The notes under the pieces are model-generated. The model was not told the DNA's origin. It ran no database searches and worked only from the letters and a program-made list of their open reading frames with translations. This document shows positions 1 through 6,993 of a stretch of DNA of 9,656 nucleotides, one piece after another. Where the stretch lies: positions 1-9,656 of the forward strand of contig JABGQJ010000260.1 of assembly GCA_018648945.1 (NCBI GenBank), read 5' to 3'. How positions within the stretch are numbered: the first letter of the stretch is position 1; every line of letters starts with the position of its first letter. The DNA comes from Victivallales bacterium. Lineage in GTDB: Bacteria; Verrucomicrobiota; Lentisphaeria; Oligosphaerales; Lenti-02. The position numbers and the translations under genes were made by a program.

Positions 1-1
1 T

Positions 2-1303
2 ACCTTCCATCTCGGCGGCAAGCTCGATGTGTACCAGCCAGATGCCATCACCGAATGGGACAAGAACCTGCTCTTCGTCCGTGGCGAGACGGGAGGGAAG
101 GTGCTGGAGGATGTGCCGCGCAAGCCCTTCACACCTCGACAGAAGCCGCGCTACCATAGGGCAACCAAGGTCGCCGCTGCGCCCGCCATCGACGGCAAGA
201 TGGCAGCTGATGAATGGCCTTCTGGTGGCACTTCCCTGGGCGAACGCACCAATCAGCGCAGCGTTCGCGGGGCACCGACCAGTGTCAAGATCCTGGCCGA
301 CAGGACCCATCTCTACATCCTCTCCAACGTTGTTGCCATGTTCCCCAAGCAGCGCAAGTTGGGCACCGAATGGAAGAAGGATGAGGGGATCGAGTTGGTG
401 CTGCAGGACAAGGCGAAAACCGTGTACGTCCTGCGCGGCTTCACCGATGGCACGCTCCGCTCCCTGACGGTTGGCGGAGCCACCGAGGAACAGGCGAAGG
501 CGCTGGTTGGCAAGGTCGTCTACGGCGCTTCGGTGGTCGACAAGATCTGGCGAAGCGAGTGGTCGGTTCCCCTCGCCGTGTTGGGGATCAAGCCCGGCGA
601 GAAGACAGTCCTGCCCTTCAATCTGACCGCCTACCGGAGCGAGGACGATGTCTTCGCCCAGTTCGCCGGTACCCTCGGCGACACCTGGGATCTGAAGCTT
701 GGCGGCGCGCTGATGCTGAACTGGCCGGCTGGAGGGAAGACCAAGGCCCGTCCCACGATTGCTGTTCCCAATGTGACTGAGATTCCTGCCGGAGCGTGGC
801 CTGGCACCGCCCTATCCCTAGCCCAGACCCCGGCTGGGGTACCCCTCTCTGCCACGCCATGCTCGGCCCGGGTCATTCGTTCCGGAGACCAGCTTCTGGT
901 CCGGGTCACGATTCCGGCCCGAGCCGTGACCAAGGGGGCGTCCTGGCGCACGGATGACGGGGCCGAGGTCTGCCTGGCAGGCAAGACCGCTGGCGGCAAG
1001 GCTGTCACCTGGGTCATTCGCGGCTACGCAGATGGGACCCACAGGCTCAGCGCCGAGGCCGGCGCCCCCGCCAAGGACAACGCTGCCCTGCAGGGCAAGG
1101 TCGCTTACAAGGCCGTTGTCACGGCCAGGAACTGGCGGGGGGAGTGGCGTCTGCCACTCTCTGCCCTGGGAATCGGTGCCAAGGGCCGTGTCCCCTTCAA
1201 TCTCGGCGTCTTCCGCAGCGAGGACCGCTGCTGGATCAACTGGGTCGGCACCAGCGGCCCAACCTGGAAGTTGGCGAACGCAGGCGATCTGCTTCTGAAG
1301 TAG
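2..1303 (+). CDS. Protein with two tandem CBM9-like domains (5' end missing)
   Basis: The frame is open from the left edge to the TAG at 1301-1303, so this is the C-terminal 433 residues of a longer protein. A GTG at 29 is possible but has no ribosome binding site, and the sequence before it already reads as protein. Numbering from codon 29, residues 46-230 form one CBM9-like unit. It starts with the typical AxxIDGKxxxDEW pattern and ends with [21 protein letters not shown] and [11 protein letters not shown]. Residues 271-423 repeat this order ([32 protein letters not shown]). CBM9 domains are beta-sandwiches that bind sugar-chain ends or sit on secreted glycan enzymes; in PVC bacteria, degenerate copies occur on large exported proteins. 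The fold is a confident guess, the ligand unknown, and any catalytic part would lie upstream of the window. No signal peptide can be judged. A hairpin follows the stop. Confidence 0.8.
   Translation, partial: TFHLGGKLDVYQPDAITEWDKNLLFVRGETGGKVLEDVPRKPFTPRQKPRYHRATKVAAAPAIDGKMAADEWPSGGTSLGERTNQRSVRGAPTSVKILADRTHLYILSNVVAMFPKQRKLGTEWKKDEGIELVLQDKAKTVYVLRGFTDGTLRSLTVGGATEEQAKALVGKVVYGASVVDKIWRSEWSVPLAVLGIKPGEKTVLPFNLTAYRSEDDVFAQFAGTLGDTWDLKLGGALMLNWPAGGKTKARPTIAVPNVTEIPAGAWPGTALSLAQTPAGVPLSATPCSARVIRSGDQLLVRVTIPARAVTKGASWRTDDGAEVCLAGKTAGGKAVTWVIRGYADGTHRLSAEAGAPAKDNAALQGKVAYKAVVTARNWRGEWRLPLSALGIGAKGRVPFNLGVFRSEDRCWINWVGTSGPTWKLANAGDLLLK
164..718 (+). repeat. Protein-level repeat unit A (first CBM9-like domain)
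   Basis: This is the first copy of a diverged domain duplication inside the CBM9-like gene. Shared anchors with unit B are VLRGFTDGT versus [19 protein letters not shown] versus [24 protein letters not shown] versus [14 protein letters not shown], and [11 protein letters not shown] versus [11 protein letters not shown]. Unit A keeps the classical entry motif ([13 protein letters not shown]) that unit B lacks. Confidence 0.75.
839..1297 (+). repeat. Protein-level repeat unit B (second CBM9-like domain)
   Basis: This is the second copy of the duplicated domain. It is shorter at its N-terminus, where the IDGxxxxxEW entry motif is missing, but the last ~95 residues align with unit A almost without gaps (a two-residue gap after ALGI). 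It ends one residue before the stop codon, so the protein ends with the domain. Confidence 0.75.
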
Positions 1304-1322
1304 CCCGGAGCAGCAAGATTGT

Positions 1323-1347
1323 CCATGCCAGCTTGCATGTGGCATGG
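1323..1347 (+). terminator. Possible terminator after the CBM9-like gene
   Basis: CCATGCCA (1323-1330) pairs perfectly with TGGCATGG (1340-1347) around a 9-base loop, 20 bases after the stop. Only two T residues follow directly, so as an intrinsic terminator it is weak. It could instead be a leader hairpin of the pilin gene. Confidence 0.4.
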
Positions 1348-1366
1348 TTCCGTGTCCATATTCCTG

Positions 1367-1395
1367 TTGCTCATTTGTCCGTATTGCACGACAAT
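1367..1395 (+). promoter_or_regulatory. Weak sigma70-like promoter candidate for the first pilin gene
   Basis: TTGCTC (1367-1372) and GACAAT (1390-1395) are separated by 17 bases and lie 62 bases upstream of the ATG. The -10 matches 4 of 6 and the -35 3 of 6 consensus positions. The gap is the only place between the two genes where a promoter would fit, but this match could easily be chance. Confidence 0.2.
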
Positions 1396-1457
1396 CTAAA
1401 CACTTCAGCGCAAGCTGGGGTGGAGTTCATGGCCCAGGCGACAAAAAGGAACCTATC

Positions 1458-2120
1458 ATGCGTACTCGCCGGTTCACCCTCATCGAGCTCTTGGTGGTCA
1501 TCGCGATCATCGCCATTCTGGCATCCATGCTGTTGCCGGCCCTTGCCAAGGCAAAGGACAAGGCGCGCCAGATAAGCTGCACGGCCAATCTGAAGCAAAT
1601 CACCCTCGGCCAGATCATGTACAAGGACGACCACGACCAAAGGTATGTGCCTGTCTACGACGACCACGACGGGTACCCCGCCGGCCGAATCATCTGGGCG
1701 GAACACATCTTCCCCTACATCAAGGAGAAGGGCGTGTTCGCCTGTCCCAGTCTGCCTGGCGTCAACATGGCCAACAACAATATGGGCTGGACTCGCTACA
1801 ACATGCCCATGACCCATGTGTTCAGGGAGGGATGGATACCCGGTCAGGAGAATGCCGCAGTTCTCTTCAAGCACCCATCGACCACCATTATGCTGACCGA
1901 GTCGAACAACTGCTGGTACAACCACTACTGTGCAAAGCACTCCATCGGTTCATCGGGGCCCGATGGGAGCGGGACCTTCCGGATTCTCGGCACGCTGAAC
2001 GAGGTCACCTGGCCCCGGCATGGCAACGCCTGCAACGTGGCCTGGATTGATGGCCATGTGGAGCCCAAGGGAATCCGTAACCTAGCCGATCCCGGCAATG
2101 ATTGGTGGGACCGCGACTAG
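1458..2120 (+). CDS. Prepilin-like H-X9-DG protein, copy 1
   Basis: A 220-residue protein. I chose the ATG at 1458 over an upstream in-frame ATG (1344) because AAAAAGGA sits 7 bases before it and it puts the prepilin motif at the N-terminus. Residues 1-5 (MRTRR) are the basic leader. F6-T-L-I-E10 begins the conserved pilin helix, which continues to about residue 28 ([10 protein letters not shown]) and gives one membrane segment. The usual glycine before the cleaved bond is arginine here. The C-terminus holds H188, nine residues, then D198-G199: the H-X9-DG motif of a prepilin-like family common in Lentisphaerae and Planctomycetes. C41 and C96 match cysteines in copy 2 and could form a disulfide. 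Such proteins are thought to be exported pseudopilins or surface proteins; the exact role is unknown. A paralogue follows 223 bases downstream. Confidence 0.9.
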   Translation: MRTRRFTLIELLVVIAIIAILASMLLPALAKAKDKARQISCTANLKQITLGQIMYKDDHDQRYVPVYDDHDGYPAGRIIWAEHIFPYIKEKGVFACPSLPGVNMANNNMGWTRYNMPMTHVFREGWIPGQENAAVLFKHPSTTIMLTESNNCWYNHYCAKHSIGSSGPDGSGTFRILGTLNEVTWPRHGNACNVAWIDGHVEPKGIRNLADPGNDWWDRD

Positions 2121-2137
2121 CATTCAGACGCCAGGGC

Positions 2138-2166
2138 AGACGCTCGCCGGTTGGGGCGACGCGTCT
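2138..2166 (+). terminator. Hairpin after pilin copy 1 (first of two)
   Basis: An 11-bp stem: AGACGC (2138-2143) pairs with GCGTCT (2161-2166) and TCGCC (2144-2148) with GGCGA (2155-2159), with one bulged C at 2160 and a 6-base loop. No T-run follows. It lies 17 bases after the stop and may act with the next hairpin in 3' end formation or mRNA protection. Confidence 0.45.
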
Positions 2167-2180
2167 CTGAGACTCCTTTC

Positions 2181-2216
2181 ACGGCTGGGTGGCTTGATTG
2201 CCGCCCCAGCCGTTTC
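2181..2216 (+). terminator. Probable terminator after pilin copy 1 (second hairpin)
   Basis: ACGGCTGGG (2181-2189) pairs with CCCAGCCGT (2205-2213), and GGC (2191-2193) with GCC (2200-2202) across a small internal loop; the terminal loop is TTGATT. A short T-run (2213-2215) follows, so this resembles an intrinsic terminator with a weak tail. Confidence 0.5.
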
Positions 2217-2343
2217 CCTGTCGTGGTGGTGAACGGGGATTATCCTCCGGACCGGGTTGGCATCGGCCTTGGGCGGTGTAGGTTTGCACTTTCGTTCCCC
2301 TTGGTTTCTGCAATGAGAAAGCCCACGTCAATAGGATGCTGCC

Positions 2344-2979
2344 ATGCCCCGCACTCGCCGTAGTTTCACTCTCATCGAACTCCTGGTGGTGATCGCGATC
2401 ATCGCTATCCTCGCCTCCATGTTGCTGCCAGCCTTGGCCAAAGCGCGGGAGAAGGCACGCTCCATCTCTTGCGTCTCGAACCAGAAGCAGATCGGGCTCG
2501 CGACCATGATGTATGCCGACGATCATGACGAGCACATCAACCCGGTGTATTACTACATGAACGGCAGCTACACCCTGCCCAATGGCAGCACGCGCACGGG
2601 GAGCCCCACAGCTAAGCTGTGGCACAGCATGATCTATCCCTACCTGAAGAGCGTTCCCGTCTTCAACTGCCCGTCGGACAGCTACGTGTTCACCGGGCAG
2701 TATACGGGTGGCGGGTCGTATGGCTTCAACAGCATCAATAACTGGCGCAGCCTGGGCGGGTTCAAAGCCGTGTCCGAGAACATGATTTTCGCCGAGGCGA
2801 CAGGAGGCGACTCCTACAATCTGGACGGCGACCCCGGTGAGATGGCAAGCCGCCACAGCGGTGGGCTGAACAGCATCTTTGCGGATGGGCATGTGGCCTG
2901 GCGGAAACTGGTTGGCATCCCGCCGCGCTCTACCCTGAGCAAATACTGGACCGGATCCTACACTGGCAGCAACCCGTAA
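2344..2979 (+). CDS. Prepilin-like H-X9-DG protein, copy 2
   Basis: A 211-residue paralogue of the preceding pilin-like gene. The ATG at 2344 has TAGGA ending 7 bases upstream. Residues 1-7 (MPRTRRS) are a basic leader; F8-T-L-I-E12 starts the hydrophobic pilin helix (to about residue 30). The -1 residue is serine, not the usual glycine. The C-terminus has H171, nine residues, D181-G182 (H-X9-DG), then HVAW. C43 and C109 correspond to C41 and C96 of copy 1. The middle (residues 65-165) is rich in Gly, Ser, Tyr and Asn and has little in common with copy 1, as expected if it forms the exposed, diversified part. Likely exported and membrane anchored by its N-terminal helix. Function inferred only from family: a pseudopilin or surface protein, not proven to form a pilus. 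It ends 58 bases before the converging argH stop. Confidence 0.9.
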   Translation: MPRTRRSFTLIELLVVIAIIAILASMLLPALAKAREKARSISCVSNQKQIGLATMMYADDHDEHINPVYYYMNGSYTLPNGSTRTGSPTAKLWHSMIYPYLKSVPVFNCPSDSYVFTGQYTGGGSYGFNSINNWRSLGGFKAVSENMIFAEATGGDSYNLDGDPGEMASRHSGGLNSIFADGHVAWRKLVGIPPRSTLSKYWTGSYTGSNP

Positions 2980-2994
2980 TTCCCGCACGCGAAT

Positions 2995-3020
2995 GGGGCG
3001 TCCCTACCTGGGGACGTCCC
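2995..3020. terminator. Hairpin between convergent genes, likely terminator
   Basis: GGGGCGTCCC (2995-3004) pairs over 10 bp with GGGACGTCCC (3011-3020), with one G-T wobble and a 6-base loop. It fills the short gap between pilin copy 2 and argH, which meet tail to tail. On the plus strand TTGTCCCTT follows; no T-run follows on the minus strand. It therefore looks stronger for the pilin gene, but could stop both transcripts. Confidence 0.6.
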
Positions 3021-3037
3021 TTGTCCCTTGGCTCCGG

Positions 3038-4411
3038 CTACTCGCCCAGACGTTTGTGCCAGAAGGCGAGCTGCTTGGCCACTTGGGCCGGGGCCGTGCC
3101 GCCGGTGAGGTCGCGCCCCGACACGCTGCGCTGGGCGGAGAACAGCTCGAGGCATTCGGGCTCGGCCAAGGGCACGGTCTCGCGCATCTGTTCGACCGTT
3201 GCCGCGTCCAAAGCGATGCCTTTGGCGGCGCACCAGCCCACGTAGCCGCCCACCATATGGTGGGCATCGCGGAAGGGCACGCCCTTTTTGACCAACCACT
3301 CAGCCAAGTCGGTGGCCATGAGTGCGGGGTCGGCGGCGGCGGCGGCCATGGCCTCGACGTTGGGGGTGGCGGTGGCCATCATGGGAGCCATGGTGCCGAG
3401 GATCATCTTGACCGTGTCGATGGCATCGAAGAGGCCTTCCTTGTCCTCCTGGAGGTCGCGATTGTAGGTCAGGGGGAGTCCCTTCAGTACGGTGAGCAGG
3501 CCGAACAGGGCCCCGTAGACACGCCCGGTCTTGCCGCGGGCCAGTTCGGCCACGTCGGGGTTCTTCTTCTGGGGCATCAGGCTGGAGCCCGTGCAGAAGG
3601 CGTCGTCCAGGTCCAGGAAGTGGAAGCGCTGCGAAACCCAGAGGACCACATCCTCGGCCAGGCGTGAACAGTGCATGGCGACCAGGCTCAGATCGGCGAG
3701 GAATTCTACGATGTAGTCGCGGTCGGCAACCGCGTCCATGCTGTTGCGGAGGACCTCGTCGAAACCGAGCAGCTCGGCGCTGCGTTCACGGTTCAGGGGG
3801 AGGGTGGAGCCTGCGATGGCACCGGCCCCCAGCGGGCAGCGATTGATCCGCTTGCGGCAGTCGGCCAGACGTTCCCGGTCGCGTTCGAACATCTCGACGT
3901 AGGCCAGCAGGTGGTGGGTGAAGAGCACGGGCTGGGCGTTCTGGAGGTGGGTGAGGCCCGGCAGAATGGCGTCCGGATTGCGTGTGGCCAACTCGACCAT
4001 GGCTTGCTGGAGGCCTTGCAGGGCGGCACGGATCTGGTCGGCCTCGTGCCGCATGTAGAGTCGTTCGTCGGTGTTGATCTGGTCGTTTCGGCTCCGGCCG
4101 GTATGCACCCGTGCCCCGACATCCCCCAGCTTCGCGATCAGGGCGGACTCGATGTTCATGTGGATGTCTTCCAGCTCCGTGCGCAGCTCAAAGTCACCCG
4201 CGTCCAGGCGCTCCTTGATGGCCGCAAGCTCCCGGGCGATGGCCTCGGCATCCTCGCCGGCAATGATGCCCTGCTCGGCGAGCATGGTAACATGGGCAAT
4301 GCTGCCCTGCACATCGTAGGGATAGAGCCGTTGGTCATAGCTGACCGATTCGGAGAAATCGGCCACCAGTTGGTTGGTGTCTTTGCTGAAACGTCCGCCC
4401 CAGAGCGCCAT
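3038..4411 (-). CDS. argH: Argininosuccinate lyase
   Basis: Cleaves argininosuccinate to arginine and fumarate, the last step of arginine synthesis, in the cytoplasm as a homotetramer. The 457-residue length is usual for the family. I chose the ATG at 4411 because it gives the conserved start MALWGGRFSK; the frame is open 22 codons further upstream but that extension resembles nothing in the family. The ribosome site is weak (AGGT about 11 bases upstream). Visible motifs: HTGRSRND (103-110), LTHLQNAQPV (153-162, with the conserved active-site histidine H155), and the superfamily signature GSSLMPQKKN (275-284), whose serines lie in the catalytic mobile loop; YNRDLQEDKE (316-325) contributes to the substrate site. 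No key residue appears missing. It is the last gene of the minus-strand cluster, 49 bases after the GAF gene, with no arginine-synthesis neighbours. Confidence 0.97.
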   Translation of the reverse strand: MALWGGRFSKDTNQLVADFSESVSYDQRLYPYDVQGSIAHVTMLAEQGIIAGEDAEAIARELAAIKERLDAGDFELRTELEDIHMNIESALIAKLGDVGARVHTGRSRNDQINTDERLYMRHEADQIRAALQGLQQAMVELATRNPDAILPGLTHLQNAQPVLFTHHLLAYVEMFERDRERLADCRKRINRCPLGAGAIAGSTLPLNRERSAELLGFDEVLRNSMDAVADRDYIVEFLADLSLVAMHCSRLAEDVVLWVSQRFHFLDLDDAFCTGSSLMPQKKNPDVAELARGKTGRVYGALFGLLTVLKGLPLTYNRDLQEDKEGLFDAIDTVKMILGTMAPMMATATPNVEAMAAAAADPALMATDLAEWLVKKGVPFRDAHHMVGGYVGWCAAKGIALDAATVEQMRETVPLAEPECLELFSAQRSVSGRDLTGGTAPAQVAKQLAFWHKRLGE

Positions 4412-4460
4412 GATACGGGTACCTATGTTGGTGGGTGTAAGGGGAGCCGCGGTCTTCCCG

Positions 4461-5192
4461 CTACACGGGTTCCTCACGGGTGATGCATTCGAGGATATGG
4501 GCGGCGGCCATGGTGATGTTGCCCGCGCTGAATCCGGCCCTGGAGAGTTCCTTGTAGAAGGACTCGGCCAGCAGCCGGACGACCTTGTCCGGATTGGTCA
4601 GGCTGGAGATCATCAATTGCTCGGCTTCGTCGCGCGTGCCATTGCTTTCCCGGCGGTTCTCGACGATGAGATCCTTGGAGCGTTGCGCGAACTGCTGGCG
4701 CAGGTAGTCGTAGATCTTGGCGTTCTCGATGACCAGCGAGGCAAAGGTGGCGATCAGGCCATGCATCCGCTGGCGAATCACGTCGTACTGCGGGTCGGTG
4801 CGGCTCTTGCCGGTGATGAGGAGGCCGACCCGGGTGCCGCGAACCGAGATCGGGGTCACCAGGATCGGGAACCCGATGTGCTCGATGCCGGCTTCGATCC
4901 AGTTGATCTGGTGGGTATAGCGAGTGCGCCAGAGGATGCGCTTCATGCGTGCTGGGACAACGATGGGATGGCCGACGCGGAGATTGTCGCTGGCAACGCC
5001 CAGGCAGGTCCGAACGATCAGTTCCTGGCGACCCTCGTCGCGCAGCAGCAGAGTCGTCTGTTCGCTCTGCATCAGCTCGCAGTTCATGCGGGTGATCTGC
5101 GCCAATCCCTCGTCCAGAGTGTGGGGGACAGTCAGGGCGTCGGAGAGGAGGCGAAGGACATCAAGACTGGTCCTGAATTCAGGGGTAGTCAC
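4461..5192 (-). CDS. GAF-domain protein with conserved-looking C-terminal helical tail
   Basis: A 243-residue cytoplasmic protein of unknown role. I chose the GTG start at 5192 because AAGGA ends 7 bases before it; the frame is open further upstream, but that part overlaps the end of holA and reads as low-complexity shadow. Residues about 10-160 look like a single GAF domain, with alternating strands TTLLLRDEG, ELIVRTCLGV and RVGLLITGK and the typical closing helix SLVIENAKIYDYLR (152-165). GAF domains bind small ligands or mediate signalling. No kinase, cyclase, phosphodiesterase or DNA-binding output domain is visible; instead there is a charged helix (165-195) and a compact tail (198-240, FYKELSRAGFS then AAHILECI). 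The tail might be a dimerisation or partner-binding module, which is inference. It lies 32 bases after holA and 49 before argH, so it is probably co-transcribed with both. Confidence 0.75.
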   Translation of the reverse strand: MTTPEFRTSLDVLRLLSDALTVPHTLDEGLAQITRMNCELMQSEQTTLLLRDEGRQELIVRTCLGVASDNLRVGHPIVVPARMKRILWRTRYTHQINWIEAGIEHIGFPILVTPISVRGTRVGLLITGKSRTDPQYDVIRQRMHGLIATFASLVIENAKIYDYLRQQFAQRSKDLIVENRRESNGTRDEAEQLMISSLTNPDKVVRLLAESFYKELSRAGFSAGNITMAAAHILECITREEPV

Positions 5193-5224
5193 GGTGAGTT
5201 CCTTGGTTGGGCACGGCGCGCTGC

Positions 5225-6343
5225 CTAGCGTCGGGTCTTGGCGGTCAGGCGCAGAACACACTCTTCGAGGAGAACTCGGACGGATACACTCGAGGTGACG
5301 CAGCGTTGGTAGGCATCGCGGAGGGCGCATACGGCATCGATCAGCTCTTGCCCACTATAGCGCATGGCGCTCTCGGCCAGAAGCTGGGCCCGGTACGGGT
5401 TCAGCCCGGCGACCTCCAGGCCGTCGGCCAGGAAGTTCTGGCGATCCTCGTTGGACATATTGTCCAAGGCCGAACGGATGGAGCGAGGGTTGATCTTCCC
5501 CTGGCCCATGAACAGGCGCATCTGCAGCAAGTGGCGGTAGAAGTTGGCGACTTGCCAGAGCAGCCCGCGCGAGGCCCGTTCCGCGTCGCCTTCGGCTTGG
5601 CTGAGGAGCACTGTGATGACGCGCAGCGACTCGGCCGGGTCCCGCTTGCCCAGGGCGTCGGTCAAGGCCCAGGAGATCTCCTCGCCTTGCCCAATGCAGA
5701 CCTCTTCGGCGGCGGCCAGTGTGATTGGCTGATCGACTCCGCCGCAGAAGCAGATGAGCTTCTCCAGTTCGCTGTCGATGGCGGCGGTGTCGGTGCCGAT
5801 GACCCCGACCAGATGCTGGCAGACCGTGGCGGGCAGGTTGATGCCCTTGCTCTTTGCCTGTTCATCGATCAGGCTGGCCATGCTGGCTTGCCAGCGGCGG
5901 TCGCGCACGTTCGGTTTGCTGCAGACGATCAGTTTGGCGTGCTTCTTGCAGGTCTTGGTGAGAGCCTTCTTGCCGTCGGCCTTGGGGCCGTCCATGACTA
6001 GTGCCATATCGCTGGGAAGGCCCGCCTTGATCAGCTCTGCGAGCTCGCGGAAGGCTTTGGCGTCGGGAGTTTTCGAAGAGGCCGTACCCTCGGCGGCAAA
6101 GCCGCCGAAATGCTGGAGCCAGACCGTCTTTCGTCCGCTGAGGAAGGGAGGGGATTTTAGCGAAACCATGACTTGGCGCAGCAGGTCGGCGATGGGGAGG
6201 GCATCCTGCTCGCGGAAGACATCCAAGGCGAAGGGGTCGGGGTCGTCCCCGGCCAGTTGTTGCACCAGTTTCTCGGCTTCGCTCTTGATCACCGGCTCAT
6301 CGTCGCCGGTGATCAGGAAAATGTTGTCAGCCGTGGATGGCAT
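5225..6343 (-). CDS. holA: DNA polymerase III, delta subunit
   Basis: The delta subunit is the wrench of the clamp loader: it opens the beta sliding clamp so that it can be loaded on primed DNA. The 372-residue product is slightly longer than the E. coli protein. The ATG at 6343 was chosen over one 10 codons upstream because AGGTG ends 7 bases before it and the N-terminus then reads DNIFLITGDDEPVIKSEAEKLV, the typical first strand and helix of the family. Residues about 5-150 form the diverged RecA/AAA-like domain without Walker motifs, as expected because delta does not bind ATP. 151-220 form the lid region (LPATVCQHLVGVIGTDTAAIDSELEKL, helical), and 225-365 the helical C-terminal collar domain. 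Family assignment rests on overall pattern, since HolA sequences diverge strongly. The gene follows the membrane-protein gene by 10 bases. Confidence 0.85.
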   Translation of the reverse strand: MPSTADNIFLITGDDEPVIKSEAEKLVQQLAGDDPDPFALDVFREQDALPIADLLRQVMVSLKSPPFLSGRKTVWLQHFGGFAAEGTASSKTPDAKAFRELAELIKAGLPSDMALVMDGPKADGKKALTKTCKKHAKLIVCSKPNVRDRRWQASMASLIDEQAKSKGINLPATVCQHLVGVIGTDTAAIDSELEKLICFCGGVDQPITLAAAEEVCIGQGEEISWALTDALGKRDPAESLRVITVLLSQAEGDAERASRGLLWQVANFYRHLLQMRLFMGQGKINPRSIRSALDNMSNEDRQNFLADGLEVAGLNPYRAQLLAESAMRYSGQELIDAVCALRDAYQRCVTSSVSVRVLLEECVLRLTAKTRR

Positions 6344-6360
6344 GAATTCGCACCTATCTG
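6343..6360 (-). promoter_or_regulatory. holA ribosome binding site overlapping upstream stop codon
   Basis: Read on the minus strand, the TAG stop of the membrane-protein gene (6356-6354) lies inside TAGGTG, whose AGGTG is the holA Shine-Dalgarno site, 7 bases before the holA ATG. Ribosomes finishing the first gene would stop on the holA start site, an arrangement typical of translational coupling. Confidence 0.6.
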
Positions 6361-6842
6361 GAAGCGAGAACAAGGAAAAAAGCGAGTGCCCCCGCGCCGG
6401 AGAGCAGGGCGCCGGCGCGGTCCAGGTGAAGGAGCCAGGGGGGGAGCGTGCGCAGCGTGCTCAGCAGCTTGTCGTCCGTTCGCAGATGGCCAGCGGCGAG
6501 TGAGCCAATGGCAGCAAAGAGAAGATCCTTCACCAACAAGCCCATCGCCAGCCATGGAAGCACATCGATCCAGAAGAGCCGGATCAGGAGCGCCAGTTCA
6601 AGCACGAGCACGGCCATTCCCAGAATGAAGCGGCGCGAGAAGCCCTGGACGAAGTGAAGCGTCTCCGGGGTGGCCTGTTCGGAGCCATGGGTGGCCAGTT
6701 CGTCGGCTTGACAGATCAGCTCTTCGGTGGCACCGGCCAAGTACCGGGACAGGGGGTTGCCGAAGCAGGCCGCGCGCAGGGCGTAGACCGCAACCAACCA
6801 GAGGCTGAAACTTGTCAGGAGCAAGGAGTGAGTCTCCGACAT
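6354..6842 (-). CDS. Small integral membrane protein, unknown function
   Basis: A 162-residue protein I do not recognise. Hydrophobic segments lie at about 7-27, 72-92, 94-117 and 141-160, suggesting four membrane helices with a hydrophilic stretch (28-71) between the first and second. That stretch includes a basic patch (RR, 70-71) just before helix 2. The ATG at 6842 gives the longest frame but has no ribosome site (C-rich upstream). A TTG at codon 7 is preceded by GGAGA 8 bases upstream and is a real alternative, giving 156 residues and starting directly in helix 1. The gene is followed after 10 bases by holA and probably coupled to it. Codon use and GC content look like the neighbours. 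A four-helix shape alone gives no function; the link to the clamp loader may only reflect shared transcription. Confidence 0.7.
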   Translation of the reverse strand: MSETHSLLLTSFSLWLVAVYALRAACFGNPLSRYLAGATEELICQADELATHGSEQATPETLHFVQGFSRRFILGMAVLVLELALLIRLFWIDVLPWLAMGLLVKDLLFAAIGSLAAGHLRTDDKLLSTLRTLPPWLLHLDRAGALLSGAGALAFFLVLASR

Positions 6843-6924
6843 GGGGGGAATCGGGTGGCCTGGTGCGGCTTGGGGAACCGACAGGTCGCAGATGGCCGGG
6901 CTTGAAGGCTAGCCTACGAAACGA

Positions 6925-6964
6925 AAACTCCGCGCCGGCTGCAATGTAGCACGGCGCGGAGTTT
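6925..6964 (-). terminator. Intrinsic terminator of ilvC
   Basis: A perfect 13-bp stem, CGGCGCGGAGTTT (6952-6964) with AAACTCCGCGCCG (6925-6937), has a 14-base loop that can add three more pairs (GCT/AGC). On the minus strand the stem is followed by TTTTCGTTTCG. It starts 29 bases after the ilvC stop and separates ilvC from the membrane protein-holA-GAF-argH cluster. Confidence 0.88.
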
Positions 6965-6993
6965 GCGCTTGGAATCAGAGGGGAGATTCGGGC

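Noticed and set aside
1374..1389. Possible sigma54 (-24/-12) promoter before pilin copy 1 (TTGCAC at 1384)
   Set aside because: The required GG ten bases before the GC is absent; the similar stretch at 2257-2275 before copy 2 lacks the -12 GC.
1344..1457. N-terminal extension of pilin copy 1 from the ATG at 1344
   Set aside because: It would bury the prepilin motif 38 residues inside the protein; the ATG at 1458 has a strong AAAAAGGA site.
3325..3355. GGC-repeat tract inside argH
   Set aside because: It encodes a short Ala run in a helical part of the protein; ordinary for a GC-rich gene and not a mobile or regulatory repeat.
3671..4483. 270-codon plus-strand open frame opposite argH
   Set aside because: Antisense shadow of argH with no ribosome site or family pattern; the argH frame has all family signatures.
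5207..6001. 264-codon plus-strand open frame opposite holA
   Set aside because: Antisense shadow in GC-rich DNA; the holA frame has a good ribosome site and family pattern.
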